The position numbers and the translations under genes are program-made. From Sphingopyxis macrogoltabida (lineage in GTDB: Bacteria > Pseudomonadota > Alphaproteobacteria > Sphingomonadales > Sphingomonadaceae): 64,000 nt of DNA. Within the stretch, counting starts at the first letter, position 1. The number at the start of each line of letters is the position of its first letter. The notes under the pieces were generated by a model. The model worked only from the letters and a program-made list of their open reading frames with translations, had not been told where the DNA came from and ran no database searches. The stretch spans positions 3,162,501 to 3,226,500 of the forward strand of contig NZ_CP009429.1 of NCBI RefSeq assembly GCF_001314325.1, read 5' to 3'. Positions 13,331 through 22,383 of this stretch are shown here, one piece after another.

Positions 13331-14341
13331 ATGAAGACGTTGCGCCCGACATCGTTCGACGTCGCCGAACGCGCCGGTGTCTCGCAATCGACCGTCTCGC
13401 GCGCGCTTCGGAACAGCCCCGGCGTCAATGCCGAGACACGCGCGCGCGTCTCCGCCGCCGCGCGCGAACTCGGCTATGTCGTCGACCGCCACGCTTCGTC
13501 GCTGCGTCTCAAGAGCAGCGAGACGATCGCGCTCGTCACCATCTGCCGCCCCGGCGAGGACCGCAGCGCGATCAATCCTTTCTATTTCGCCTTGCTCGGC
13601 AGCATCGCCGCCGCGACCTCGGCACGCGGTTTCAACCTGCTCGTCTCCTTTCAGGAGAGCGAGGCCAATTTCCGCGCCGATTTCGTCGCCTCGGGGCTCG
13701 CAGACGCGATGATCGTCATCGGCACCACCAGCAACCGCGCCGCCTGGCAATATTTCGCCGAGGCGCAGGCGTCGGGGCTCGATTTCGTCTGCTGGGGCAG
13801 CCCGGGCAGCCCGTTCCACTGGATGCGCAGCGAAAATGACGAGGGCGGCCAGCTTGCCGCCGCGCATTTCGCGAAGACCGGCCGCCGCCGCATCGCCTTC
13901 GTCGGACCGCAGCAGTCGCCGCAGCGCCAGTTCGACGAACGGCGCGACGGTTTCGCGGCGACGCTCGCCGCACACGGCCTCACCCCCATCGTCGTCGAGC
14001 CGCCCGCCGCCGCCGATCGCCACGCGCAGGGCGTCGCCGCAACGCGCGCCTTGCTGGAGGCCCATCCCGACATCGACGCCATCTTCGCCGCGTCGGACAT
14101 GCTCGCGCTCGGCGTGCTGCAGGAGCTCAAGGATGCAGGACGCCGCGTACCACAGGATGTCGCGCTGATCGGCTTCGACGGTATTCGCGCCGGCACGCTG
14201 GCCGATCCGGCGCTCACGACGCTCGAACCCGATCTCGACGCCGCCGGCGAAGCGCTCGTCGCGATGGCGCTCGAGGACGACGAGCATACGCGCAGCGGCA
14301 CGCGCATCCCGGTCCACCTCGTCGTGCGCGGCACCGCCTGA
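13331..14341 (+). CDS. LacI family transcriptional regulator
   Basis: DNA-binding regulator of 336 residues. The N-terminal HTH and hinge helix are clear (FDVAERAGVSQSTVSRALRN, then VNAETRARVSAAARELGY), followed by a periplasmic-binding-protein-like effector domain (about 60-333) with IFAASDMLALGVLQEL and IGFDGIRAGTLADPALTT. The ligand is usually a sugar or nucleoside, but no sugar genes are adjacent, so the target is unknown. It stands alone between two palindromic or AT-richer gaps; the start follows GAGAAGGATTGCC. Confidence 0.93.
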   Translation: MKTLRPTSFDVAERAGVSQSTVSRALRNSPGVNAETRARVSAAARELGYVVDRHASSLRLKSSETIALVTICRPGEDRSAINPFYFALLGSIAAATSARGFNLLVSFQESEANFRADFVASGLADAMIVIGTTSNRAAWQYFAEAQASGLDFVCWGSPGSPFHWMRSENDEGGQLAAAHFAKTGRRRIAFVGPQQSPQRQFDERRDGFAATLAAHGLTPIVVEPPAAADRHAQGVAATRALLEAHPDIDAIFAASDMLALGVLQELKDAGRRVPQDVALIGFDGIRAGTLADPALTTLEPDLDAAGEALVAMALEDDEHTRSGTRIPVHLVVRGTA

Positions 14342-14439
14342 ACGAAATTCTGCGGTAACCGTGACTTAACTCCCCAAAAAGTAACTTCCTGTTATCCACG
14401 CGGGCGTATCCCGGACGGACGGGAAGCGGGAACGGCAAA

Positions 14440-15615
14440 TTGAACGGACAGCTTTTCATTTCGCTGCTCAATCCGGGCATCGGCCTGCTGTTCGCCGCTG
14501 CCTTTTTCCTGCTGTGGCTGAACCGCCGCGAAGCCTATGTTGCTTATGCATCGGCCGCCTATGTCGCCACCGCCGCCGCCTTCCTGATCCAGGACGTCGC
14601 GCCCGCGCTGCCGATGGAGTTGCAGCGCCTGCCCGCCAATTTCGGCTTCCTGCTCACCGGCATGCTGTTCGCCGCCGCGATCATCAAACGCTATGCGCTC
14701 CCCGTTCCCTGGCGCGCGATGGCGGTGACGATCGCGGTGGCCATGGCCTTCTTCACCTGGTTCCTGCTCGTCCAGCCCGACATCCCCGGGCGCATCTATT
14801 CGGTCAGCGTCGGCGCCGGGGTGATCGCGCTGATGATCGTCCGCGCCCTGTGGCCGCTCGACAAACCCCATCTGATCGACCGCGTGCTGTTCTGGGTCTC
14901 GGCGCTGTCGGCCGCCAATCTGATCGTCCGCCCGGTCGTGATCCTCACCTTCAGCGGCGGCTTCGACGATTATGTCGGTTTCCAACAGTCGGTCTATTGG
15001 ACCACCGTCCAGTTCAGCCAGGCGATGGTGTCGATCGCCGCGGCGATCAGCCTGATGGTCGCGGTCGCCATCGACATGATCGCCGAACTGCGCCAGCAGG
15101 TCGACGACGACGAGCTTTCGGGCCTGCTCAACCGCCGCGGCTTCGAGGCAAAGGCGGGCGCGGCGCTTCGCCGCTCCGCCGACGACGGTCTCCCCGCGGC
15201 GCTGCTGATCGCCGATCTCGACAATTTCAAGCAGGTCAACGACAGCCACGGCCACGCGTGCGGCGACGCGATCATCGCCGCCTTTGGCGCGCATGTCCGC
15301 GCCGTCGGCCCCGACGGCATGATCGCCGGGCGGATCGGCGGCGAGGAATTTGCCCTGTTGCTTCCCGGCACGGGAATCGAGGCGGCACGCCAGCTCGCCG
15401 AAGCGGTGCGCACCGGCCTTGCCGGCGCCTGCGGCGACCAGATTCCGCCCGCCCTGACGCCGACCGCCAGTATCGGCCTTGCCGCGAACGTCCCCGGCAC
15501 CGGGCTGTCGCAATTGATGCGGCAGGCCGATGAGGCGCTTTATGTGGCGAAGCGTTCGGGTCGCAACTGCGTCCGCACCTTCACCCCCGCCCCGGTCCTT
15601 CTCGCCACTGCCTGA
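14440..15615 (+). CDS. Membrane-bound diguanylate cyclase (GGDEF), TTG start
   Basis: Predicted c-di-GMP synthase of 391 residues. The N-terminal half (about 8-205) is a block of six or seven hydrophobic helices; the C-terminal half is a GGDEF domain with intact active site RIGGEEF (residues about 298-304) and the metal/nucleotide segment IADLDNFKQVNDSHGH. The canonical RxxD inhibitory site five residues before GGEEF is absent (PDGM stands there), so product inhibition may be lacking. Translation appears to begin at a TTG: it precedes the first TM helix and no ATG lies nearby. A hairpin without a U-tract (15619-15635) follows the stop. Confidence 0.88.
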   Translation: MNGQLFISLLNPGIGLLFAAAFFLLWLNRREAYVAYASAAYVATAAAFLIQDVAPALPMELQRLPANFGFLLTGMLFAAAIIKRYALPVPWRAMAVTIAVAMAFFTWFLLVQPDIPGRIYSVSVGAGVIALMIVRALWPLDKPHLIDRVLFWVSALSAANLIVRPVVILTFSGGFDDYVGFQQSVYWTTVQFSQAMVSIAAAISLMVAVAIDMIAELRQQVDDDELSGLLNRRGFEAKAGAALRRSADDGLPAALLIADLDNFKQVNDSHGHACGDAIIAAFGAHVRAVGPDGMIAGRIGGEEFALLLPGTGIEAARQLAEAVRTGLAGACGDQIPPALTPTASIGLAANVPGTGLSQLMRQADEALYVAKRSGRNCVRTFTPAPVLLATA

Positions 15616-15735
15616 AACGTCCGGCCGCGCCGGACCCGCGCGCCCCGCGCCTCCCGTCCGCTCGCACTTTTTGTGCATTGCACACTAAGCAGGCATATAC
15701 TAACATAGCTTATTAATTTCACTAAGGGGGTCCCC

Positions 15736-16035
15736 ATGCGTTTCCATTTCGTCATCGCACCGTTCATTCTCGCCGCCGCGACCGTGCCCGCGGTCGCCGC
15801 GCAAGCCACCGACACGCCGGCCGCCAGCGCGCTGCCCCGCGCGCCCGTCGAAGGCGAAGTTCTGCGCGACGCCAAGGCGCGCATCCTCGGCAAGGTCTAC
15901 AAGGTCCAGCCCTCGGGCGGCGTGCTCGCCATCGTCAACCGCCAGACCGTCCGCATCCCCGCCGACACGCTCAGCATCGTCGACGGCAAGCTGGTCACCA
16001 GCCTTACCAAGAGCGAAGCGCTCAAGCAGAAATAG
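15736..16035 (+). CDS. Small exported protein of unknown function
   Basis: A 99-residue protein with a cleavable signal peptide (about residues 1-22, ending AVAA|QATD), so a mature periplasmic protein of about 77 residues. The mature part is mixed-charge (RDAKARILGKVYKV, IVNRQTVRIPADTLSIVDGK) without cysteines and resembles short PRC-barrel-like or adaptor sequences, but I do not recognise a family. The ATG follows AAGGGGGTCCCC. The 120-base upstream gap is AT-richer than its surroundings and holds a TATACT hexamer, consistent with its own promoter. Confidence 0.7.
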   Translation: MRFHFVIAPFILAAATVPAVAAQATDTPAASALPRAPVEGEVLRDAKARILGKVYKVQPSGGVLAIVNRQTVRIPADTLSIVDGKLVTSLTKSEALKQK

Positions 16036-16103
16036 GGCCCGGCGCTCTCCGAACCGGGTAGTTTCTGCAATGGCCGGTTGGGGGTGGAGAGCTGTCATTC
16101 CAT

Positions 16104-16185
16104 ATTCGTCGCCCCGCGAAGACTGGGGCCGCTGGCAACCTTGCGCAACGCCTATAGCGGCCCCGCCTTCGCGGGGGCGACGAAT
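16104..16185. repeat. Intergenic palindromic repeat, family C
   Basis: Imperfect palindrome of about 82 bases with ends ATTCGTCGCCCC and GGGGGCGACGAAT and inner arms GGGGCCGCT / AGCGGCCCC. It lies between the small exported protein gene and the trigger factor terminator. No coding potential. Confidence 0.8.
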
Positions 16186-16225
16186 TGGGAACGTCCCCTC
16201 CCCACCCCACAGCCTACATCGACAA

Positions 16226-16260
16226 AAAAGGCCGGATGGATCGCTCCACCCGGCCTTTTT
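16226..16260 (-). terminator. Rho-independent terminator of tig
   Basis: On the minus strand the stem GGCCGGGTGGA / TCCATCCGGCC (one G-U pair) is followed by six U, 20 bases after the tig stop codon. Confidence 0.85.
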
Positions 16261-16279
16261 AATTCTTCAGGCGCGAAGC

Positions 16280-17896
16280 TTATTTCTTCGCGGCCGCCTT
16301 CTTGGCCGGAGCCTTCTTGGCGGCAGGCTCTGCCTTTTCAGCAGCGGCTTTCGGCGCCGCGGCCTTCTTCGCCGCAGGCTTTTCCTCGCTCTTGGCGGGC
16401 GCCGCTTCGGCCTTTTTCGCCGGCGCCTTCTTGGCGGGCGCAGCCTCGGCGGCTTCTTCCTTCACTGCTTCCTTCTTGGCGGCAGGCTTCTTCGCCGCCG
16501 CCTTCTTGGCCGGCTTGTGGTCGTGATCATGGTCGTGACCGCAGCCCGGGCCATGGACATGGCCATCGTCGTCGGCTTCGATCGCCGCCTCGATCTCTTC
16601 GCGCGTCACTTCGCGGTCGGTGATCTCGGCCTTGTCGAACAGGAAGTCGACGACCTTGTCTTCATAGAGCGGCGCGCGGATCTGCGCGGCGGCGAGCGCG
16701 TCCTGCTGGACATATTCGACGAAGCGCTGGCGGTCTTCGGGGCGATACTGCTGCGCCGCCTGCATGATCAGCCGCTGCATTTCCTGCGCCGAAACCTGCA
16801 CGCCATGCGCCTGCCCGATTTCCGAGAGGAGCAGGCCAAGGCGGACACGGCGCACCGCGATCCCGCGATAATCGTCGCGATCCTTTTCGAGTTCGGCCTT
16901 CGCCGCCTCGGGATCTTCCTCGTGGCTGACTTCATGCTCGAGCTGCTGCCAGATCTGGTTGAACTCGGCCTCGACCATCGTCGGCGGCACGTCGAAATCG
17001 TGGGCGGCGGCGAGCTGGTCGAGCAGCTTGCGCTTCATATAGGTGCGCGTCAGGCCGTTGAGTTCCTGCTCGACCTGATCCTTCATCAGCTCTTTCAGCT
17101 TGTCGAGGCTTTCGAGGCCGAGCGACTTGGCGAACTCGTCGTCGATCTTCGACGCTGCGGGAACCTTCACTTCCTTCACCTTGACGGCGAATTCGGCGGG
17201 CTGGCCCTTGAGGTTCTCGACCGGATATTCGTCAGGGAAGGTAACCTTCAACACCTTTTCGTCGCCGACCTTGACGCCGACAAGCTGGTCCTCGAAGCCG
17301 GGAATGAGCTGGCCCGAGCCGATCTCGACCGCCATGTCCTCGCCCGTGCCACCGTCGAAGGCGACGCCGTCGACCGAGCCGGCGAAATCGATGATCACCT
17401 GATCGCCGGTCGCGGCCTTCTTCGTCTTCGGCGCTTCCTCGAAACGCTTCATCTGCGCCGCGAATTCCTCGATCTTCGCCATCACCGCCTTGTCGTCGGC
17501 GGGAACGGTCAGGCGCTCGAGCTTCAGCCCGTCGATCGACGGCGCCGCGATGTCGGGCAGCACTTCGAGCGCGACGGTCAGCTCGGCGTCCTTGCCGCGC
17601 TCATAGCCATCGGCGAGAGTGACGGCGGGCTGCAGCGCCGGGCGCAGCTTTTCCTTCGCCATCAGGTCCTTGACGCCCTGGTCGATCGCCTTGTTCAGCG
17701 CGTCGGCCGACAGCGCCTCGCCATGCATCTTGCGGATCAAATTCGGCGGCACCTTGCCGGGGCGGAAGCCGGGCATGCGCACAGTGGGCGCAACCGCCTT
17801 CACTTCGTCCTCGACGCGCGCGTCGATGTCCTTGGCGGTGATGGTCAGGCTATATTCGCGCTTCAGGCCTTCGTTCAGCGTTTCGACGGTCTTCAT
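16280..17896 (-). CDS. tig: Trigger factor with His-rich and Lys/Ala-rich C-terminal tail
   Basis: Ribosome-associated chaperone and prolyl isomerase that meets nascent chains at the exit tunnel. 538 residues against about 430-450 for the usual protein. Residues 1-130 hold the ribosome-binding domain with the signature GFRPGKVP; about 155-245 is the FKBP-like PPIase domain (GDQVIIDFAGSVDG, LIPGFEDQLVG); the rest is the chaperone arm. Beyond about residue 435 come a His-rich patch (HGPGCGHDHDHDH) and roughly 80 residues of Lys/Ala/Pro repeats (AAKKPAAKK, APAKKAEA), resembling histone-H1-like tails. The start at 17896 fits the conserved MKTVETLNEGLKREY; the frame runs further upstream without support. 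Monocistronic with its own terminator. Confidence 0.95.
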   Translation of the reverse strand: MKTVETLNEGLKREYSLTITAKDIDARVEDEVKAVAPTVRMPGFRPGKVPPNLIRKMHGEALSADALNKAIDQGVKDLMAKEKLRPALQPAVTLADGYERGKDAELTVALEVLPDIAAPSIDGLKLERLTVPADDKAVMAKIEEFAAQMKRFEEAPKTKKAATGDQVIIDFAGSVDGVAFDGGTGEDMAVEIGSGQLIPGFEDQLVGVKVGDEKVLKVTFPDEYPVENLKGQPAEFAVKVKEVKVPAASKIDDEFAKSLGLESLDKLKELMKDQVEQELNGLTRTYMKRKLLDQLAAAHDFDVPPTMVEAEFNQIWQQLEHEVSHEEDPEAAKAELEKDRDDYRGIAVRRVRLGLLLSEIGQAHGVQVSAQEMQRLIMQAAQQYRPEDRQRFVEYVQQDALAAAQIRAPLYEDKVVDFLFDKAEITDREVTREEIEAAIEADDDGHVHGPGCGHDHDHDHKPAKKAAAKKPAAKKEAVKEEAAEAAPAKKAPAKKAEAAPAKSEEKPAAKKAAAPKAAAEKAEPAAKKAPAKKAAAKK

Positions 17897-17986
17897 TGCC
17901 TTGATCTTATCCTTGCTCAAAATCTCGTATCGACAACCCAGCCGAAATGGCGGAGTTCCCCTGTCCCGGCTTGCTGCTCGCGAAGG

Positions 17987-18071
17987 TGGTGCGGGCGAAG
18001 GGACTCGAACCCCCACATCTTGCGATACTGGTACCTAAAACCAGCGCGTCTACCAATTCCGCCACGCCCGC
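17987..18071 (-). tRNA. tRNA-Leu (anticodon UAG)
   Basis: Class II tRNA with a 7-bp acceptor stem GCGGGCG / CGCCCGC, discriminator A and encoded CCA. The anticodon stem CTGGT / ACCAG closes the loop TTTAGGT, giving anticodon UAG (complement at 18035-18037), which reads CUA and other CUN codons. The T-loop GTTCGAGTC and a long variable arm are present. It lies just upstream of trigger factor on the same strand. Confidence 0.97.
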
Positions 18072-18250
18072 TTGAGAAGCCTCGGCCGGGTGCACGAAAT
18101 CGCGCGCTGCCGCGCACGCCCGTGCGGGCCGCGCGGGGCTATAGCAGACGCGTGGCCAAGGGCAAGGGCGGAAAGCCCCCTTTACCTAGGCGCATCCCGC
18201 TGTCGGAACATGGCGGCCGGCCGTTCGTTGGTAAAGCAAGGAGAGCCACG

Positions 18251-18469
18251 ATGAGCTTCAAGTCCAACCTTTACGTCCACGCCGCCGATCCGCTTCCCAA
18301 GCCGAAGCCCGACGTCATCGATCCGGTCGCCCCGCCCGAACAGCCGGTCCAGCCGACGCCGCTCGAGGATCCCGCCGGTCAGCCGCAGGAAATCCCCGGC
18401 AGCCCGGGCGGCGGCGATATCGACCAGCCCGGCCGCGGCCCCAGCGAAGTGCCCCCGCAGCAGGTCTGA
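18251..18469 (+). CDS. Small proline-rich protein of unknown function
   Basis: A 72-residue acidic, proline-rich protein (MSFKSNLYVHAADPLPKPK, then runs such as PPEQPVQPTP and QEIPGSPGGGD) with no signal peptide or TM segment. The ATG follows AAGGAGAG at good spacing, the best reason to call it real. No family recognised; the composition suggests an unstructured linker-like protein. It is transcribed away from tRNA-Leu and precedes the amidohydrolase gene by 88 bp. Confidence 0.6.
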   Translation: MSFKSNLYVHAADPLPKPKPDVIDPVAPPEQPVQPTPLEDPAGQPQEIPGSPGGGDIDQPGRGPSEVPPQQV

Positions 18470-18557
18470 CGCATCGCCCACCGTCGCAGTTCGATAGCAT
18501 GCGAAGCACTTGACCCGTCCCTCCCGCCCCATCACGATGGCGGCGGGGGAGAGACAT

Positions 18558-20243
18558 ATGAAATTGACCGCCGCACTCGCCGCGCTGTTGCTGACCGTCG
18601 CTGCGCCTGCCGCCGCGCAGGATATGATCCTGTATCGCGGCGGTCCGATCGTCACGATGGATGGCGACACGCCGCAGACCGTCGAGGCCGTTGTCACCCG
18701 CGGCGACCGCATCGCCTTTGCCGGTAGCGAAAAGGAGGCGCGCCGCGCTGCGGGCAAGGGCGCGACCGTCCGCGACCTTGCCGGCGCCACCATGCTGCCG
18801 GGCTTCATCGACGCCCATTCGCATTTCACGGTGGCGACGATGAGCGAGGGCGGGCTTGATCTCCGCGACGGCGCGCATGCGGCCGTCACCGATATCGCCG
18901 GGCTGCAGCGGGCGATTGCCGACCATATCGCGACTAAGGCAATTCCGCCCGGCGGCTGGGTCGTCGTCTGGCAATATGATCAGGAAAATCTCGCCGAAAA
19001 GCGCCACATCACCCGCACCGAACTCGATGCCGTCGCCGCCGACCGGCCCATCGTCGTCCTGCACGTCTCGCTCCACGGCCTCGTCGCCAACAGTGCCGCA
19101 CTGACCGCCGCGAAGCTGACCGACGCCAGCCAGCCGCCGCCCGGCGGCATGCTGCTGCGCGACGCCGCCGGCCGCCTCAACGGCGTGCTCCTTGAAAAAG
19201 CAACCTTCCTGATGCTCGCCGCGATGCCGCAACCGACGGCAGACCAGAAGCTCGCCGCGCTCGACGCGGCACAAAATGCCTATTTCGCCGAAGGTTACAC
19301 GCATGCGCAGGACGGCGCGACCCTGCCGCCCGACATCGCCTTCCTGACCGGCGATGCGGCGCGCGAGCGGCTGAAAATCGACCTCGCGCTGCTCCCCTTT
19401 TCGACCGGCCTCGACGCGCTGCTCGCGAACCCCGACCTCCGGTTCGGCGAATATCGCGGGCATGTGAAGCTGCAGGGAATCAAGTTCGTCCTCGACGGAT
19501 CGGTGCAGGCGCGCACCGGCTATTTCACCCGCGATTACCGGCGCGGCAGCCCCGAGGGGCACCATCCCTGGCACGGCGAGCCTGTCCTCTCCGAAGCGGC
19601 GTTCATCGCGCAGGCAAGGAAGGTCCACGAACGCGGCTGGCAGCTCTTCGTCCACGCCAACGGCGACGCCGCGATCGACATGGCGATCCGCGGCTTCGAC
19701 GCGCTCGGCATCAAGGCGGCCGACAACCGCCGCCCGATCGTCATCCATTCGCAGTTCCAGCGCCCCGACCAGCTACAAGCCTATCGGCGGATCGGCGTCG
19801 GGCCGTCCTATTTTTCCAACCACACATGGTATTGGGGCGACGTCCACCGCACCAACTTCCCCGCCGAGGTCGTCGCTTTCATCAGCCCCCTTCGCTCGGC
19901 GCGCGCCGCAGGCCTGACGCCCTCGAACCACAGCGACTATAGCGTCACTCCGCTCGACACGCGCTTCATGCTCTGGACCGCGATGGCGCGCGTCTCGCCG
20001 ACCAGCGTCGTCAGCGGCCCCGCCGAGCGCCTGAACGCCTATGAAGCCTTGCAGGCGCTGACCACCGGCCCCGCTTGGCAAGTCTTCGAAGAAGACCGCA
20101 AGGGCCGCATCAAGCCCGGCCTGCTCGCCGACTTCGTCATTCTCGACAAGAACCCGCTGACCACCCCGGTCGACGCCATCAAGGCCATCAAGGTCCGCGA
20201 AACGATCAAGGAAGGGCGTAGCGTCTGGCGCGCGACGCCCTGA
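18558..20243 (+). CDS. Exported amidohydrolase family 3 protein (YtcJ-like)
   Basis: Metal-dependent hydrolase of 561 residues with a signal peptide (MKLTAALAALLLTVAAPAAA|Q), so probably periplasmic. Family-3 landmarks: DGDTPQTVEAVVTRGDRI at the N-terminal beta-sandwich, FIDAHSHF (HxH metal ligands), HANGDAAIDMAIRGFD, IVIHSQFQRPDQL and SNHSDYSVTPLD. The C-terminus has GLLADFVILDKNP, typical of the family. The ATG at 18558 follows GGGGGAGAG; a TTG 16 codons earlier would spoil the signal peptide. The true substrate (an amide, lactam or N-acyl amino acid) is unknown. Confidence 0.88.
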   Translation: MKLTAALAALLLTVAAPAAAQDMILYRGGPIVTMDGDTPQTVEAVVTRGDRIAFAGSEKEARRAAGKGATVRDLAGATMLPGFIDAHSHFTVATMSEGGLDLRDGAHAAVTDIAGLQRAIADHIATKAIPPGGWVVVWQYDQENLAEKRHITRTELDAVAADRPIVVLHVSLHGLVANSAALTAAKLTDASQPPPGGMLLRDAAGRLNGVLLEKATFLMLAAMPQPTADQKLAALDAAQNAYFAEGYTHAQDGATLPPDIAFLTGDAARERLKIDLALLPFSTGLDALLANPDLRFGEYRGHVKLQGIKFVLDGSVQARTGYFTRDYRRGSPEGHHPWHGEPVLSEAAFIAQARKVHERGWQLFVHANGDAAIDMAIRGFDALGIKAADNRRPIVIHSQFQRPDQLQAYRRIGVGPSYFSNHTWYWGDVHRTNFPAEVVAFISPLRSARAAGLTPSNHSDYSVTPLDTRFMLWTAMARVSPTSVVSGPAERLNAYEALQALTTGPAWQVFEEDRKGRIKPGLLADFVILDKNPLTTPVDAIKAIKVRETIKEGRSVWRATP

Positions 20244-20283
20244 GCCGATATCCTCGCGCCGCATCCACAACAGGGGTCTCATC

Positions 20284-21042
20284 ATGCGTCACAGCCTTGC
20301 CCTTTTGGTCGCCGTCATCGCCCTCCCCGCGCCAGCACTTGCGCAGCCCGCCCCCGACCTCGCCGATCTCGCCGGCGCCCGCGCGGCGGGCGGCGAAACG
20401 CAGCTTCTCGCGCGCGGCTATGTCGCGCGCTTCTCGAATACCGTCGGCGAACAGCGCTACACCTTCTGGTGGAATGCCCGCACCGGCCGCTGCATCTCGG
20501 TATCGACCGTCGACGGACGCTATGGCGCGCTGATCGTCGTCCCGGCCGAAAATTGCCGCGACGGCGATGCCGACAACGACGGCCTCGATCACCATCAACC
20601 CGCCGCCGATCCGGGCTATCGCGATCCCGGTTCGCTGGTTCTCGTCTGCTACGGCGCGGGGACCCGGCCGACGGTCCAGAACAATCCGCGCTACAGCTGG
20701 AACCCCCACGCCCACAAATGGGAATGGAGCAACGAGCTCAGCAACAGCGCGCAGGGATTTAACAGCGATATCCAGCTCGAACTCTACGGTGACCATGGCC
20801 GCATTCACCTCGGCCCGAAACTGGTGCCGCCGATCCATTCGGGCGGCGACAACGGCTGGTGGGATCTCGACAATCTGGTCGTCACCCCCGACCGCATCAC
20901 CGCCAGCTATCGCCTCAATGGCCTCAACAAACCGAAGCTGACCGTCGATCGCCGCTCCGGCCGCATCACCATCGCCGCGCAGACCAATTTCTCGGGCCAG
21001 TGCGATATCGGCGACTGGGGTGCCGGGCAGAGGCGGTTTTAG
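20284..21042 (+). CDS. Exported two-module protein of unknown function
   Basis: A 252-residue secreted protein: signal peptide about 1-20 (ALPAPALA|QP). The first module (about 25-100) has the pattern DLAGARAAGGE...LLARGYVARFS...YTFWWNARTGRC...VSTVDGRYG, a small Cys-containing fold seen repeatedly in uncharacterised proteobacterial exported proteins. The second (about 130-245) is Trp/Asn/Gly-rich (HAHKWEWSNELSNSAQGFN, GGDNGWWDLDN) and ends in a Cys-containing strand. I know no function. Its stop overlaps the stop of the convergent amidohydrolase gene by three bases. Confidence 0.75.
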   Translation: MRHSLALLVAVIALPAPALAQPAPDLADLAGARAAGGETQLLARGYVARFSNTVGEQRYTFWWNARTGRCISVSTVDGRYGALIVVPAENCRDGDADNDGLDHHQPAADPGYRDPGSLVLVCYGAGTRPTVQNNPRYSWNPHAHKWEWSNELSNSAQGFNSDIQLELYGDHGRIHLGPKLVPPIHSGGDNGWWDLDNLVVTPDRITASYRLNGLNKPKLTVDRRSGRITIAAQTNFSGQCDIGDWGAGQRRF

Positions 21043-22370
21043 GGAACGGACCGCCGCGTCGCCACTTCGGCCAGCATCGTCTTCAGCGCCGCGGCATCAT
21101 GCCAGCGGCCGCCCGTCATCACGCCCAGCGGCGCTCGTAACGTCGCGGGTTTTTCCAGCGGATTGTCGGCGACCAGCAGCAGGTCGGCGCGATAGCCCGG
21201 CGCCACGATGCCGAACTTCGCCGCGCCCGGTACCGTCTTGGCGATGAACTCGCCCGGGGTGCGCGTTGCCGCCGACAGCGCCTGCCACGGCGTCAGCCCG
21301 GCGCCGCGCATCGCGTCGATCTCGTCATGCAGCGCAAAGCCGGGTACCAGCCCCGCGATCGTCGGCGCATCGCCGCCCGCAATCAGCGGGACCCCCGCAT
21401 CGGCCATCGCCTTGACGAAGCGCGCCTCGAACGCCACCCGCCGCGACAGGTCGACCGCCTTTTTCTGATAGCCCGAGCGCGCCCAGTCGATCCGGTCGCC
21501 GGGCGACACATAGCGCGCCTCGGGCGCTGCGAGATAGGCTTTCACGGCCTCGGGCTTGCCGAACTGCGCCGCGATCGTGCGATAGGTGAACAGGTCGGAC
21601 GTGACGAACGCGCCATGCGCCTTCACCAGCGCGATCGCGTCGGCGATCCGCGCCGCGGCGGGCGGCGCCTGCTGGTCGCTCGCGGGCGGTTCGGGGAAGA
21701 AGCCGGTGAAAAACTCCTCGACATGCGCGATCATCGCCTGCCCGGCGGCGAGCTGTTTCGCGAGGCCGACCGCCGCGACATTATGCCCGACGACGCCGAT
21801 CCCCTGCACGCGCGCTTCGTCGGCCAGCGCCGCGAACGCCTCCGCCGACAGGTTGGTATAGACCTTCATGAAGCTGTAGCCGTTCGCCTTTGCCAGCCGC
21901 ACGATGGCGCGCGCCTCGTCGGGGGTGCGGACGATGAAATGGCCATATTGCGGGTCGCCATCGACGACGAAGGCGGTGAAGATATAGGGTCCGGGCACCT
22001 CGCCGCGGTTCACCGCGATCCGCGTCCGTCCGGCAAAGGCGTTGGTCGCCTCGCCCATGTTGAGCATCGTCGTCACGCCATTGGCGAGCAGCAGCGTCAG
22101 GTCGTCACGCTGCGTCACATGATTGTGCATGTCGGCAAGGGCCGGCATCAGCCACGCGCCCTTGCCGTCGATCACCGGCGTCCCGGCGGGCAGCTTCGCC
22201 TGGATCCCGACGCTAGCGATCCGCCCGTCGGTGACGATCACGGTGGTGCGTGGAATCACGCGTTCGCGGTCCATCGGCACGACATTGACGTTTGCGAAGA
22301 CGATCGTCTCGGCCCGCGCCAGCGCGGCGCAGGCGAACATCATCGACAGCGCCAGCAGCGCCCGCAGCAT
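21039..22370 (-). CDS. Exported imidazolonepropionase-like amidohydrolase
   Basis: Metal-dependent hydrolase of 443 residues with a signal peptide (MLRALLALSMMFACAALARA|E). Metal-site and family motifs: DGKGAWLMPALADMHNHVT (HxH replaced by HNH, as common in this subgroup), GVTTMLNMGE, FMKVYTNLS (lysine that is often carboxylated), VVGHNVA, HVEEFF and AGGDAPTIAG. Subfamily members hydrolyse peptides, imidazolones or organophosphates; the substrate is unknown here. The start at 22370 is favoured because it opens the signal peptide; the frame extends further back with an Arg-rich, non-conserved stretch. It lies 13 bp after the small exported protein gene upstream, probably one operon. Confidence 0.87.
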   Translation of the reverse strand: MLRALLALSMMFACAALARAETIVFANVNVVPMDRERVIPRTTVIVTDGRIASVGIQAKLPAGTPVIDGKGAWLMPALADMHNHVTQRDDLTLLLANGVTTMLNMGEATNAFAGRTRIAVNRGEVPGPYIFTAFVVDGDPQYGHFIVRTPDEARAIVRLAKANGYSFMKVYTNLSAEAFAALADEARVQGIGVVGHNVAAVGLAKQLAAGQAMIAHVEEFFTGFFPEPPASDQQAPPAAARIADAIALVKAHGAFVTSDLFTYRTIAAQFGKPEAVKAYLAAPEARYVSPGDRIDWARSGYQKKAVDLSRRVAFEARFVKAMADAGVPLIAGGDAPTIAGLVPGFALHDEIDAMRGAGLTPWQALSAATRTPGEFIAKTVPGAAKFGIVAPGYRADLLLVADNPLEKPATLRAPLGVMTGGRWHDAAALKTMLAEVATRRSVP

Positions 22371-22383
22371 CCGCCGCGCCGCG

